A stretch of 64,000 nucleotides of DNA from Flavobacterium coralii (GCF_019891545.1 NZ_JAHDIU010000006.1:1-64000), one strand, 5' to 3'; counted from the stretch's first letter, positions 28,090-35,910 are shown. The notes: generated from the sequence alone by a model not told the origin. Numbers and translations: made by a program.

Positions 28090-28308
28090 ATGTTATTAGC
28101 CACGCAATTAGAACGAGTATTTATACTTAATGATAAAGGGCAGGAAGTCAGGCTATCCGACCCTGAACCAAAATGGAGTGTAGAAGCGGTAATGAATTTT
28201 TACGCCACTACCTATCCGATATTGACGACCGCAAAGGTATCTGCACCGCAGATCAAGGATGATACGGTACAGTACCGTTTTGAAAGTGTAATGGGAACGA
28301 AAGGTTAA
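28090..28308 (+). CDS. PRTRC system protein C (ubiquitin-like)
   Basis: A 72-residue protein (MLLATQLERVFILNDKGQEV at the start; WSVEAVMNFYATTYPILTTA in the middle) that ends exactly in VMGTKG. The strand-strand-helix-strand order and size fit a beta-grasp ubiquitin-like fold, and from memory the family is grouped with prokaryotic ubiquitin-like proteins. A free C-terminal glycine is what an E1-like enzyme would adenylate, and a ThiF/E1 homologue is encoded at 30203-31009. Conjugation itself has not been shown here. Confidence 0.8.
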   Translation: MLLATQLERVFILNDKGQEVRLSDPEPKWSVEAVMNFYATTYPILTTAKVSAPQIKDDTVQYRFESVMGTKG

Positions 28309-28324
28309 CCTTCAATTTAATCCT

Positions 28325-29479
28325 ATGAACTATGCAACGCAACATCATATCGGGCATTATCCAAGCCCGTCAGCAAACCACGCAAATCCAACTGCACCAG
28401 CAATTAGGAGGGTTTACAGATTGGATGCAGAGGCCGAAGGATGCCAACGAAATACAAAAAGACAGGTTGAGAGCCGTGCCGATAGCGATGCTACCGATGG
28501 TTTTCTAAAATCTGCCTTCCTGCCGAAACTGCAACAGGCAGAAGCTGTACAGGCTGACAGGAAATCCGCAAAAATGGAATGTGATTTTTATAAGTCGTTA
28601 TCCCAACTGGCGCAACACTACGGTATAGAGCCAATGCCATCACGGCAATACGGCTATCCTTATAATATTGCATTGGCATTGGATGATATTGAACTGCAAT
28701 TGCGCAATAGTGTCAGGGATTGGGAGCAGATACATCTTATACAGGATAGCGCTAAAACCTATTTTGTAAGCGAGGAACGTTATAATACAGGTTCAACCCT
28801 GTACTATATACCTATCCTACCGCTATACCGATTATCCAAGAACCCAAAACGCAAACAGGTTACCGAACTCCTGCAATCGGTATGCGCTTATCTGTACCAC
28901 ATTGCCGATGTACCTTATTACCGACAGGAAAACAGTTACCTGTTTTGGATGTATGAAATGGTAACGGAGTGGGTCACCTGTGATGATGAAAACGAGGATA
29001 CACCGACTTACTTGGAAGAGATTACGCAAGCACAATGGATTGGCGATACTATGGAGCGTAAAATTTTCAACCATCAAAATTTAAGCAGGTTTAAAGAACG
29101 CTTGGATAAATTCAAAAGCGAAGACAGCTTTGAACATGATTGCTTTATGCTCGCATCCGAAGCCTTCGCCCTTTACGAGCAGTACCCAGATATTGCCTTT
29201 TACCGAAATGCGCAACCTAATACCGTTGCAGAGGAAGACGATTTTGAAAACATCGTTTCAATGGATAAGTATGTTTCCTTTTGTGCTGAGGCTAAGGGAT
29301 TATTGTTCCAAACGCTTTTTGACAGCGTGAATAATGAATTGCAGGAATACGGGCAGATGCAAGAGCCTGTGATAGAAAAACGGTTTGATGGTGCAACTGT
29401 TACCTGCGATACGCTTGATTTTGAGAACCGTCTGTTTTCGCTTATTGAAGAACTAATTTATATACTGAACAGCTTTTAA
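28325..29479 (+). CDS. Probable PRTRC system protein F
   Basis: A frame of up to 384 codons; the convincing protein begins around FLKSAFLPKLQQAEAVQADR (about residue 60). The first 60 codons are low-complexity (HHIGHYPSPSANHANPTAPA) and overlap another frame that looks more protein-like (28332-28508), so the true start is doubtful; Met at codon 83 (28571) is a late alternative. The body is helical and aromatic-rich (YPYNIALALDDIELQLRNSV; YFVSEERYNTGSTLYYIPIL). Its place between PRTRC C and B is that of protein F. I could not confirm the family from motifs alone. Confidence 0.6.
   Translation: MNYATQHHIGHYPSPSANHANPTAPAIRRVYRLDAEAEGCQRNTKRQVESRADSDATDGFLKSAFLPKLQQAEAVQADRKSAKMECDFYKSLSQLAQHYGIEPMPSRQYGYPYNIALALDDIELQLRNSVRDWEQIHLIQDSAKTYFVSEERYNTGSTLYYIPILPLYRLSKNPKRKQVTELLQSVCAYLYHIADVPYYRQENSYLFWMYEMVTEWVTCDDENEDTPTYLEEITQAQWIGDTMERKIFNHQNLSRFKERLDKFKSEDSFEHDCFMLASEAFALYEQYPDIAFYRNAQPNTVAEEDDFENIVSMDKYVSFCAEAKGLLFQTLFDSVNNELQEYGQMQEPVIEKRFDGATVTCDTLDFENRLFSLIEELIYILNSF
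28332..28508 (+). other. Overlapping 58-codon open frame at the start of the protein F gene
   Basis: From ATG 28332 this frame reads MQRNIISGIIQARQQTTQIQ, LHQQLGGFTDWMQRPKDANE and IQKDRLRAVPIAMLPMVF to TAA. Its composition is more natural than the overlapping 384-codon frame, and it starts 23 bp after the protein C stop. It may be a separate small protein, or the original N-terminus of protein F now separated by a frameshift near 28500. Confidence 0.45.
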
Positions 29480-29489
29480 TTAATTTGTC

Positions 29490-30206
29490 ATGGAAGATAT
29501 AACGCAAAATTTCGGAACGCTTTACCATCCCGTGTCCGCATTGGTCATCTACCAAACCAAAGGAACCAACAGGGCTACCTATGTTGAGCATTTTGACATG
29601 GACAGGAACGGTAATCCAATAAATGCCCATCCGCTTACGGAAAGGGAAGCAAAAGCACTTGCAAAAGCGCTCAATACCGAAAAGGAAAAAAGCAAGGCTT
29701 TCCTTAAGTCCGAAGGAATATTACCCACCAATGTTTTGTATATCAATCCTACCGATAAGGGTGCGGTAATGTGGTTTACCAAGTCAAGGAAAACAAAGTT
29801 GTTTTTTGCAGATAAACTTGATATGGCAAATGGTACTGCGGAAGTACCCGCTTTGCTTTGGTATGCCAACAAACACAGCCTGACGCTTTTCGCCCTTGCG
29901 ACGAACCGAAGACCGAACGGGAAAACAGCATTATACCACGCACCCTTTTTCAATGTGTACGAAAGCGGCAACGTCTGTATGGGTACGGTAAACATAAATA
30001 TTAAAAACTCCGCTTCAGTTGATGAATTTACATCTGCTTGGGAAAGCTACTTTTTTAACAGCTATTTCAGCCATTTAGTAAATGAGCACAATCCTGTTAT
30101 CGGGAATTGTGTAAGCCTATGGAAAGAACTTATCGCCACAGGGAAAGCCTTCCCCAATGAAGTATTGAAAAAAACCAACAGGACAATAAAAAATATACTG
30201 CCATGA
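29490..30206 (+). CDS. PRTRC system protein B (E2-like)
   Basis: A 238-residue protein beginning MEDITQNFGTLYHPVSALVI and containing LLWYANKHSLTLFALATNRR followed by YESGNVCMGTVNI. The Cys in NVCMGT (about residue 162) sits where the predicted E2-conjugase-like fold of PRTRC B (prokaryotic E2 family D, from memory) would place its catalytic cysteine. Its stop overlaps the ThiF gene start by 4 bp. Likely role: accept the activated ubiquitin-like protein C from the ThiF protein. This is inference from family knowledge. Confidence 0.8.
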   Translation: MEDITQNFGTLYHPVSALVIYQTKGTNRATYVEHFDMDRNGNPINAHPLTEREAKALAKALNTEKEKSKAFLKSEGILPTNVLYINPTDKGAVMWFTKSRKTKLFFADKLDMANGTAEVPALLWYANKHSLTLFALATNRRPNGKTALYHAPFFNVYESGNVCMGTVNINIKNSASVDEFTSAWESYFFNSYFSHLVNEHNPVIGNCVSLWKELIATGKAFPNEVLKKTNRTIKNILP

Positions 30207-31009
30207 ATACTGAGAAAATGAAAGTCCATTTTACGGACAACAGCCTTTTAAACCCGACTAATCCAGTAACGGTAAACGTCATTGGTGCGGGAGGCACAGG
30301 TTCAAAAGTAATTATCGCACTGCTGGAAATGAACCATAGCCTGATTGAATTGGGCCATGCAGGTCTATTGGTCAGATTATGGGATGATGACACGATAACC
30401 CATGCCAATTTGGGAAGGCAACGATTTGCAGAATGTGAGGTAGGATTACACAAATCCGTAGCTATCATTAACCGTGCGAACCGATGGGCAGGTACTAATT
30501 GGAAAGCGGAAACATCCAAGTTTGAAATAGCAAGTTTTGACAAGCTGCCTGACCATGCAAGGGCAACTATTTATATTTCCTGCGTAGATACCGTACAAGC
30601 CCGTTTTACTATTGCTGAAATAATTCAGAAGGCAAGCAAAGGCAATGCCTATTCAAACCGCCCGCTTTACTGGCTTGATTTCGGAAACAGCCAGAACACA
30701 GGGCAGGTAATACTATCTACAATAGGAGCTGTACGTCAGCCCAATTCGGAGAAATACGAGACAGTGGCAAGCCTGCCATTTGTTACAGAGGAATTTGGCG
30801 ATTTGCTGAAAGCGTCGGAACAGTCGGATGATACGCCAAGTTGCAGTTTAGCCGAGGCACTCGCAAAACAGGATTTATATATCAATTCGTCCTTGGTACA
30901 GATGGGTTGCTCCCTGCTGTGGGGCATGTTCCGCAATGGGTTGACACCCTACAGGGGCTTTTTCCATAACCTGAAGGATTTTACCACAAACCCTTTAAAA
31001 ATAGCCTGA
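30203..31009 (+). CDS. PRTRC ThiF-family (E1-like) protein
   Basis: A 268-residue Rossmann-type adenylating enzyme: VNVIGAGGTGSKVIIALLEM (nucleotide loop, about residues 25-45), VRLWDDDTITHANLGRQRF (the D.D.V..sNL.RQ box of E1/MoeB/ThiF) and IYISCVDTVQARF (about residue 127). The Cys could be the thioester site. No zinc CxxC pairs are visible. It closes the PRTRC cassette and is followed by a strong terminator. It presumably activates the C-terminal Gly of protein C. Confidence 0.85.
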   Translation: MNTEKMKVHFTDNSLLNPTNPVTVNVIGAGGTGSKVIIALLEMNHSLIELGHAGLLVRLWDDDTITHANLGRQRFAECEVGLHKSVAIINRANRWAGTNWKAETSKFEIASFDKLPDHARATIYISCVDTVQARFTIAEIIQKASKGNAYSNRPLYWLDFGNSQNTGQVILSTIGAVRQPNSEKYETVASLPFVTEEFGDLLKASEQSDDTPSCSLAEALAKQDLYINSSLVQMGCSLLWGMFRNGLTPYRGFFHNLKDFTTNPLKIA

Positions 31010-31024
31010 TTGCAAAATCCGGCG

Positions 31025-31065
31025 GCAAAAAGACAGCCCCTGAAAGATCAGGACAGTCTTTTTGC
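31025..31065 (+). terminator. Terminator of the ssb-PRTRC block
   Basis: A perfect outer stem GCAAAAAGAC (31025-31034) / GTCTTTTTGC (31056-31065) surrounds an inner CCCTGA/TCAGG stem. It is 16 bp past the ThiF stop and has T-runs in both directions. Between it and the mer promoter (31066-31262) I see no gene. Confidence 0.75.
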
Positions 31066-31262
31066 TCATGCAATGAATGCAACCTATTTGATCAAATCCA
31101 CCGTGCGGTTTTAATCAAAAAAGTTGCGGTCTTGTTTCGTGGGATATTCATTATCCCATGCTGCATTTTAGCGGACTTCTTTTCTTCCAATTGCGGCCAA
31201 GAAAAGATTCTGTGTTACAATCCAAAAAATTATAAAAAAATATTTTAATTTGTATTTTAGAA

Positions 31263-31293
31263 TTTGCTTAAATAATAAAGTTAGCTATATTTG
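31263..31293 (+). promoter_or_regulatory. Promoter of the mercury module, touching the start codon
   Basis: TTTG at 31263-31266 and TATATTTG at 31286-31293 are separated by 19 bp, a near-ideal Bacteroidota -33/-7 pair. The -7 element ends only 4 bp before the ATG at 31298, so transcription would begin at or just after the start codon and the message would be leaderless or nearly so. Confidence 0.65.
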
Positions 31294-31297
31294 CACT

Positions 31298-31672
31298 ATG
31301 GATAATATTTCGTGTATAAGACAACAGGCTGACATTAAACAAATCAATCGCTGTAAAAATCGAGTTTCAGAACTCCATGACTCCTTTGACTATTTATCGA
31401 ATGGACTTGAATTGGCAGGGAATAATGTAAGGCTGAGAATTTTGTTTCTACTTTATGAAGAAAAACGACTTTGTGTTTGTGATTTAAGTGATATTCTTGG
31501 TATGACAATTTCAGCAGTTTCCCAGCACTTGCGAAAACTTAAAGACCGAAAGCTCATTGTAACCGAAAGAGAGGCACAAACCATTTTTTACTCATTGACA
31601 AAAGAGTATGAAAATATGCTGAACCCATTTTTTAAAATACTCGACGATAACAAAATTGTAGAAGCAATATGA
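31298..31672 (+). CDS. ArsR/SmtB-family metal-responsive repressor
   Basis: A 124-residue winged-helix regulator: RLRILFLLYEEKRLCVCDLS (the CVC in helix 3 is the ArsR-type thiol metal site), then DILGMTISAVSQHLRKLKDR (recognition helix) and the wing. A further Cys pair lies near the N-terminus (CIRQQADIKQINRC). The start was chosen at MDNISC; a longer frame from 31250 would run through the promoter. It overlaps merT-P by 4 bp (ATGA). It probably represses its own operon until Hg(II) or another thiophilic metal binds, replacing MerR. Confidence 0.85.
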   Translation: MDNISCIRQQADIKQINRCKNRVSELHDSFDYLSNGLELAGNNVRLRILFLLYEEKRLCVCDLSDILGMTISAVSQHLRKLKDRKLIVTEREAQTIFYSLTKEYENMLNPFFKILDDNKIVEAI

Positions 31673-32271
31673 AAACGGATAAGAAACTAATCGGGACCGG
31701 ACTTTTGACAGCAATTGCAGCTTCATTGTGCTGCATTACACCCGTTTTGGCTATCATCGCAGGAACAAGCGGACTTGCTTCAGCTTTTTCCTGGCTCGAA
31801 CCTTTCCGGCCATATTTTATCGGTTTAACAATTTTAGTGCTTGGTTTTGCATGGTATCAAAAGTTGAAACCACAAAAGAGAATTGACTGTAATTGTGAAA
31901 TAACTGAAAAACCAAATTTTATGCAGACAAAATCATTTTTAGGAATTATTACCGTCATGGCGGTTTTACTTTTATCATTTCCAATTTATGCACACATCTT
32001 TTTTCCAAAGACTGAAAGTAAAGCAATTATTACCCAAACTTCCAAAATTCAGAAAGTTGAGTTTACAATTAAAGGAATGACTTGTTCAGGCTGCGAACAT
32101 CACGTTAAAACAGAGATTAGCAAACTAAAAGGAATTGTCGAAGTTGTAGTTTCTTATGAGAAAGGAAACGCTATTGTAAGGTTTGACATCAAACAAACAA
32201 GTATAGAAGAAATCGAAAAAGCTATCAATTCGACAGGCTATAAATCACTAAAAAGTAAAACTATATCATAA
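31669..32271 (+). CDS. merTP: Mercuric transport fusion protein MerT-MerP
   Basis: A 200-residue protein. The N-terminal MerT part has three helices with the vicinal cysteines ASLCCITPVLAII (about residue 21) and a CNC between helices. The C-terminal HMA/MerP part has MTCSGCEHHVKTEISKLKGI (about residues 137-156). The fused order brings the periplasmic Hg-binding domain onto the transporter, a form known in Bacteroidota. It overlaps arsR and abuts the GDCCVxC gene. It imports Hg(II) for reduction, but no mercuric reductase gene is in the window. Confidence 0.85.
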   Translation: MKTDKKLIGTGLLTAIAASLCCITPVLAIIAGTSGLASAFSWLEPFRPYFIGLTILVLGFAWYQKLKPQKRIDCNCEITEKPNFMQTKSFLGIITVMAVLLLSFPIYAHIFFPKTESKAIITQTSKIQKVEFTIKGMTCSGCEHHVKTEISKLKGIVEVVVSYEKGNAIVRFDIKQTSIEEIEKAINSTGYKSLKSKTIS

Positions 32272-32477
32272 TGGAAATAAAGTTACAATCAATAATAACT
32301 TGTCCAAACTGTGGTCACAAAAAAGAGGAGACAATGCCAACAAATGCTTGTCAATATTTTTACGAATGCGAAAAGTGCAAAACAATGTTAAAACCTCTGG
32401 AAGGTGACTGTTGTGTCTATTGTAGTTTCGGTTCTGTAAAGTGCCCGCCAATTCAAGAAAATAAAAAATGCTGTTGA
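32271..32477 (+). CDS. GDCCVxC-domain small protein (cysteine form)
   Basis: A 68-residue protein with a zinc-ribbon-like CPNC...CEKC pair and the signature EGDCCVYCSFGSVKCPPIQ, ending KKCC. It matches the GDCCVxC family, some members of which use selenocysteine; here all positions are TGT or TGC, so no Sec is needed. Its start overlaps the merTP stop by one base. The family is typical of mercury operons; a role in thiol-based Hg handling is inference. Confidence 0.8.
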   Translation: MEIKLQSIITCPNCGHKKEETMPTNACQYFYECEKCKTMLKPLEGDCCVYCSFGSVKCPPIQENKKCC

Positions 32478-32610
32478 GTACCAAAACAGGCATTTTTTAT
32501 GGCAATTTAAACGGTTTTTTTATGCTTTAAAAAGAATTACTATCAATTAAATAATAGAAATAAAGAGTTAGAGGGCATAGCCAGAAACTAAACCTCTTAA
32601 ATTGATTACA

Positions 32611-32641
32611 AAGGGAAATGACTTATAGTTTCCCTTTTTTT
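32611..32641 (+). terminator. Intrinsic terminator after the mercury module / at the IS110 gene end
   Basis: Stem AAGGGAAA / TTTCCCTT with a nine-base loop followed by seven T on the plus strand. The intervening 32478-32610 has no gene and probably contains the IS110-side junction. Confidence 0.7.
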
Positions 32642-33679
32642 ATACCGCTGCTTCCTGGAACGGAATAATTTGATATTCGTGTCCTGGATTATAATAAGAA
32701 TTATTCTTCCATAAGATAAAAGTCAATTCCAGTAATTTTCTTTGGATGGCAACAATAGCCTTCATTTTAATACCATGCCTTGAAACTAATCTTAAGAAAA
32801 TATATCTGAACCTTTCATCAGTTCTTATTGCAGCCAATGCAGGAAAGTGCATTACCTTCCTTAAATTCCGATTGCCCCGCTTGGATATTCTTGGTTTGGA
32901 TTTCACTGAGGTTCCAGATGTCTTTTCTTTTACATCTAATCCGGCATAACTGACCAGTTGTTTTTTATTCGTTATTAACTCAAATCCATTGGTTTCCGCG
33001 ATAATGGTTACAGCCGTTAGATTTCCAATTCCCGGTATAGAAGATATTATCTTCATCTTTTCTACTAAAACTCTATCTCCATTGATAAGCTTAGTAATTT
33101 CCTTCTGTATCTCCTTTTCCTGTGCATTAATCAAAGCTATTCTTTTATTAGTTCGTTTTACTGATTTTTCACTTGTTGTTGCAGAAGTACGTTCTGCATG
33201 AAGTTGATTCTTCAACATTGTGCGTTCCTGCACTAGCTGCTCACGTTCCCGGCAAAGCTGTCTTAAATCATTGAATATTTTTGAAGGAGGCTGCCATATT
33301 TCCAACTGCCTTTCCAATCCAAATCTCGCTATGGCTTGTGAAGCGCTCTTGTCAGTAATAGTCTTTATGTCAAGTGTTCTCGCATAATTACTGATCTTGT
33401 TAGGTAAAACGATACTAATTTGTTTTTGAGTACTGCATAGATAATAGGCTAAGGATTCATGATAAACTCCAGTTGCTTCCATTATGTACCGCACTTCTGT
33501 CGCAGTTGACGTCTGCTTATTTACCCATGATACAAGGCTTAAAAACCTTTTTTAGTATTGGGAAATACTTTGTAGGCATAAACTTCTATGCTGATCTGCT
33601 CATCCATTCGACCAAGCGATACAACTAATTCTTTTTGAGCAACATCAATTCCTACTGTCTGCTTTAATAATACCTTCAT
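32640..33679 (-). pseudogene. IS110-family transposase, split by a frameshift
   Basis: The reading starts MKVLLKQTVGIDVAQKELVV (ATG 33677-33679; the Asp in GIDV is the first RuvC-like DEDD acid) and continues to FPNTKKGF, then stops. One frame over it resumes as SLVSWVNKQTSTATEVRYIM, then EATGVYHESLAYYL. The Transposase_20 end is SSIPGIGNLTAVTIIAETNG and LVSYAGLDVKEKTSGTS. The break is at about 33535-33546, in a run of T on the coding strand. The element is directly downstream of the mercury genes. Unless frameshifting rescues it, the recombinase is inactive. Confidence 0.85.
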
Positions 33680-33930
33680 CTTATCTGGTTTAGGTAAGTG
33701 ATAACCTTTTTTTCATCTTTTCTCCTGACTAGATATACTGGCTACGCAACCCATAATTATGATTGAGTTCCTTACATTCTGTTCAGATTCTAAAAGGTTA
33801 AAGAAGAGGAGGCAGTCTCTTTTCTTGAATATACCATAAGGCTATTTAAAGCAAAATCTGCTCTCGCCCTTCTTCACTTAGATTATATTATACAAACATA
33901 GGAGAAGCAAAAGAATGTCGCACGGTTGAT
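33680..33930 (-). ncRNA. Candidate IS110 left-end non-coding region (possible bridge RNA)
   Basis: About 250 bp upstream of the transposase start has no protein gene. IS110-group elements (shown for IS621) make a bridge RNA from the non-coding end upstream of the recombinase gene, so this is where one would lie. I did not resolve the two internal loops or the insertion core; the assignment rests on position and family only. Confidence 0.35.
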
Positions 33931-33939
33931 GGTCATCTA

Positions 33940-34494
33940 TTAATTATCCTTCCATTCCTGGAATCCGTCGAACAGGTTCTCAATATTCTCAAATTCTATA
34001 AATGCGATAAGCTCTTTTTTCAGCTGGCTCTTAAACCCCCTGAGACAGTTAAATTCTTTTAATGTTATAACCGACAGCTCACCTATGGTATTTACCTCCA
34101 ATAGCTCGAAAAAACTGTACATTCTTTTGCTAAAGGGAAAATTGCACTCGTTCAGTAGCTTTTCCAAATCCGGGACAGTGGCATTATCATGTTTCCCCAT
34201 TATTCCACCCTCAGCCTCGCTGCACTTTTTTTTCAGCTCCGTAAGGACTTTTTTGTAATGGTCAATATCATCAAGTACGCCGGTCACATTTTTTACTTTT
34301 CTAAAAGTATCTTGATAAATCTGCCTGATCCTCTCGTTGGTCAACCCATAAAGTTCAGACACCTCATTACTCGTCTTTTTTTCGATCAACAACTTATGCA
34401 TAATTTCATACTCCCGAACTGTCAGAACCTTTCTTGACATTTCGAGGTAAAATTTATTGGTTCGGTCGATAATACGATCGTCAAATTGTTTCAT
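33940..34494 (-). CDS. Sigma-70 region-4-like HTH protein with RpoA-CTD-like C-terminus
   Basis: A 184-residue protein. Residues 20-70 (LTVREYEIMHKLLIEKKTSN; EVSELYGLTNERIRQIYQDT) match sigma region 4 / sigma-like HTH. Residues about 125-170 (LLEVNTIGELSVITLKEFNC then LRGFKSQLKKELIAF) resemble the helix-hairpin-helix of the RNA polymerase alpha C-terminal domain. There is no region 2, so it is not a complete sigma factor. It could bridge polymerase and upstream DNA to regulate element genes. Divided from the receiver gene by 56 bp on the same strand. Confidence 0.6.
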   Translation of the reverse strand: MKQFDDRIIDRTNKFYLEMSRKVLTVREYEIMHKLLIEKKTSNEVSELYGLTNERIRQIYQDTFRKVKNVTGVLDDIDHYKKVLTELKKKCSEAEGGIMGKHDNATVPDLEKLLNECNFPFSKRMYSFFELLEVNTIGELSVITLKEFNCLRGFKSQLKKELIAFIEFENIENLFDGFQEWKDN

Positions 34495-34550
34495 GAGCTT
34501 ATAGCGTTACTATACTTACATCTTTAGGCTATAGTTTAAAACTGAAGGGA

Positions 34551-35006
34551 TTATTGCAACAACTTACCTTCAGAAAATAAATATTTGATTGCCACATCTT
34601 TAACTGCTTCACTAAAATAATATTTCCCTGCTACTAATTGGTCAGCCGCTCGCTTAATCTCCTCGGGATCACAACCCTTTTGAAGGTATCCTTTTGCGCC
34701 TGCCGCCACCATCTTTACGACATTCTCCTCATCACCATGTACACTGAAGGCCAATATTTTGACCGTGGGATAGGACTGGGTTAATTGCCGCGCAGTGGCG
34801 AATCCATCCATTACAGGCATATTGATGTCCACGATACATAGCTTTGGCTTCTCAGGCAGAAGCGCTATTGCTTCAAGTCCTTCTTTTCCGTCTGCTGCCT
34901 GTAAAATAACCGTGTAATTAAAGCTTTCAAGATAATTTGCTACAGCATTGCGAAGCTTGGCATGGTCGTCAATTAAGGCAATCATAATTGGGCTATCGTT
35001 TTTCAT
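34551..35006 (-). CDS. Stand-alone response-regulator receiver protein
   Basis: 151 residues from the ATG at 35006; the longer open frame upstream is not protein-like. It is a full CheY-type receiver: acidic pair IALIDDH, phosphoacceptor CIVDINMPVMDG, FSVHG and GYLQKG (Lys). The length ends after a NarL/LuxR-type linker (DVAIKYLFSEGKLLQ) without a DNA-binding domain, so either the HTH was lost or it signals by protein contact. No sensor kinase is adjacent. Confidence 0.75.
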   Translation of the reverse strand: MKNDSPIMIALIDDHAKLRNAVANYLESFNYTVILQAADGKEGLEAIALLPEKPKLCIVDINMPVMDGFATARQLTQSYPTVKILAFSVHGDEENVVKMVAAGAKGYLQKGCDPEEIKRAADQLVAGKYYFSEAVKDVAIKYLFSEGKLLQ

Positions 35007-35120
35007 TTCCTTGCATATTTGGCGAATAGTGCCGGATGAACAGACTTCAGGATTATACAGGTAGTTCGGCCAACAGCATTCAATAGTGTTGAAAGTTTGT
35101 GACTCTGTACGAATCAAAAT

Positions 35121-35428
35121 GCCATGCCGGGTTTTGGAGGATGCCTTGTCCCTTCGGACTAATTAGATGGGATGCCATAAAAAAGTATGGCGCAGGCCAC
35201 AACACTTACCGGCATTGAGGCACTGGTATGCCCGACCACGAATAAGCGAGCGCCCACGCCAATGGCATGAGCGTTCCTACTTATTGTCTCGCGGTCTTTA
35301 AAAATTACCAGTTTTCAATGTCGAGACTTAAAGCAAAAACACTTTAAGAGTTTTCTATATTTTACACAAACATAGTGACGTCTTTGATTTTATCCAATGT
35401 TTCTGTTAAAGAAAAGGTTATTAAACAA
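35121..35428. other. Gene-free, partly GC-rich stretch
   Basis: No credible protein frame. It contains a dyad ATGCCATA..GTATGGC (35171-35188) around an A-run and a GC-rich block (35186-35290) unlike the AT-rich flanks. It could be an untranslated leader of the receiver gene, a regulatory RNA, or remnant DNA. Confidence 0.3.
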
Positions 35429-35429
35429 A

Positions 35430-35455
35430 ATACCCCGAAAAGTATTTCGGGGTAT
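35430..35455 (-). terminator. Terminator of the tra operon
   Basis: A perfect stem ATACCCCGAAA / TTTCGGGGTAT with a four-base loop (AGTA), 10 bp past the TraQ stop. The distal minus-strand flank is T-rich (TTTTGTTTAATAA). Confidence 0.75.
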
Positions 35456-35464
35456 ATGCTCAAC

Positions 35465-35899
35465 CTAATCGCTGCTATTAAACTGAAAACTGACCTGCCT
35501 TTCATTTCCAAAATTATCGGATATCCATACATCAAATGACTGCGACACAACAGATGCAGATGTATAATAAAGCCTGAATTGCAAATCAGGCAATTCATAG
35601 AGGTCATTCGGCAGGTAGGGCGGATCGTCAAAATACTGCAAAGTGCCCTGTCCTTCAAACTGGAAATAGCGAATAAAATAACGGGTATTGCTGTAATTTC
35701 CTGTGGGCTGGATGGTAAACCGTAACTCTACCGTCTGTTCGTCGGCAATCTCATCCGGAACCGGCATAACAGAAACCCCAAAAGGGAAGTTGTCCTGTAT
35801 ATTAAGTTCCTCTTCTTCACAGGAAGAATTTAAAAAACATCCTGCTGTTACCATTAAGAGTACCAATATTTGTTTACCTGTGTTTAAAATGTTTCTCAT
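35465..35899 (-). CDS. traQ: Conjugal transfer protein TraQ (DUF3872)
   Basis: A 144-residue lipoprotein-type protein (signal to SSC at about residue 27) with the DUF3872/TraQ core (FGVSVMPVPDEIADEQTVEL; GNYSNTRYFIRYFQFEGQGT). It is the last gene of the tra operon, 11 bp after TraO, as in CTnDOT-like elements where TraQ is the terminal component. Role in transfer is assigned by family and synteny. Confidence 0.85.
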   Translation of the reverse strand: MRNILNTGKQILVLLMVTAGCFLNSSCEEEELNIQDNFPFGVSVMPVPDEIADEQTVELRFTIQPTGNYSNTRYFIRYFQFEGQGTLQYFDDPPYLPNDLYELPDLQFRLYYTSASVVSQSFDVWISDNFGNERQVSFQFNSSD

Positions 35900-35910
35900 C
35901 TGCTTAAATA

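Noticed and set aside
35121-35340. A small protein gene in the GC-rich gap before the receiver gene
   Set aside because: No frame has both a plausible start with ribosome-binding site and protein-like composition.
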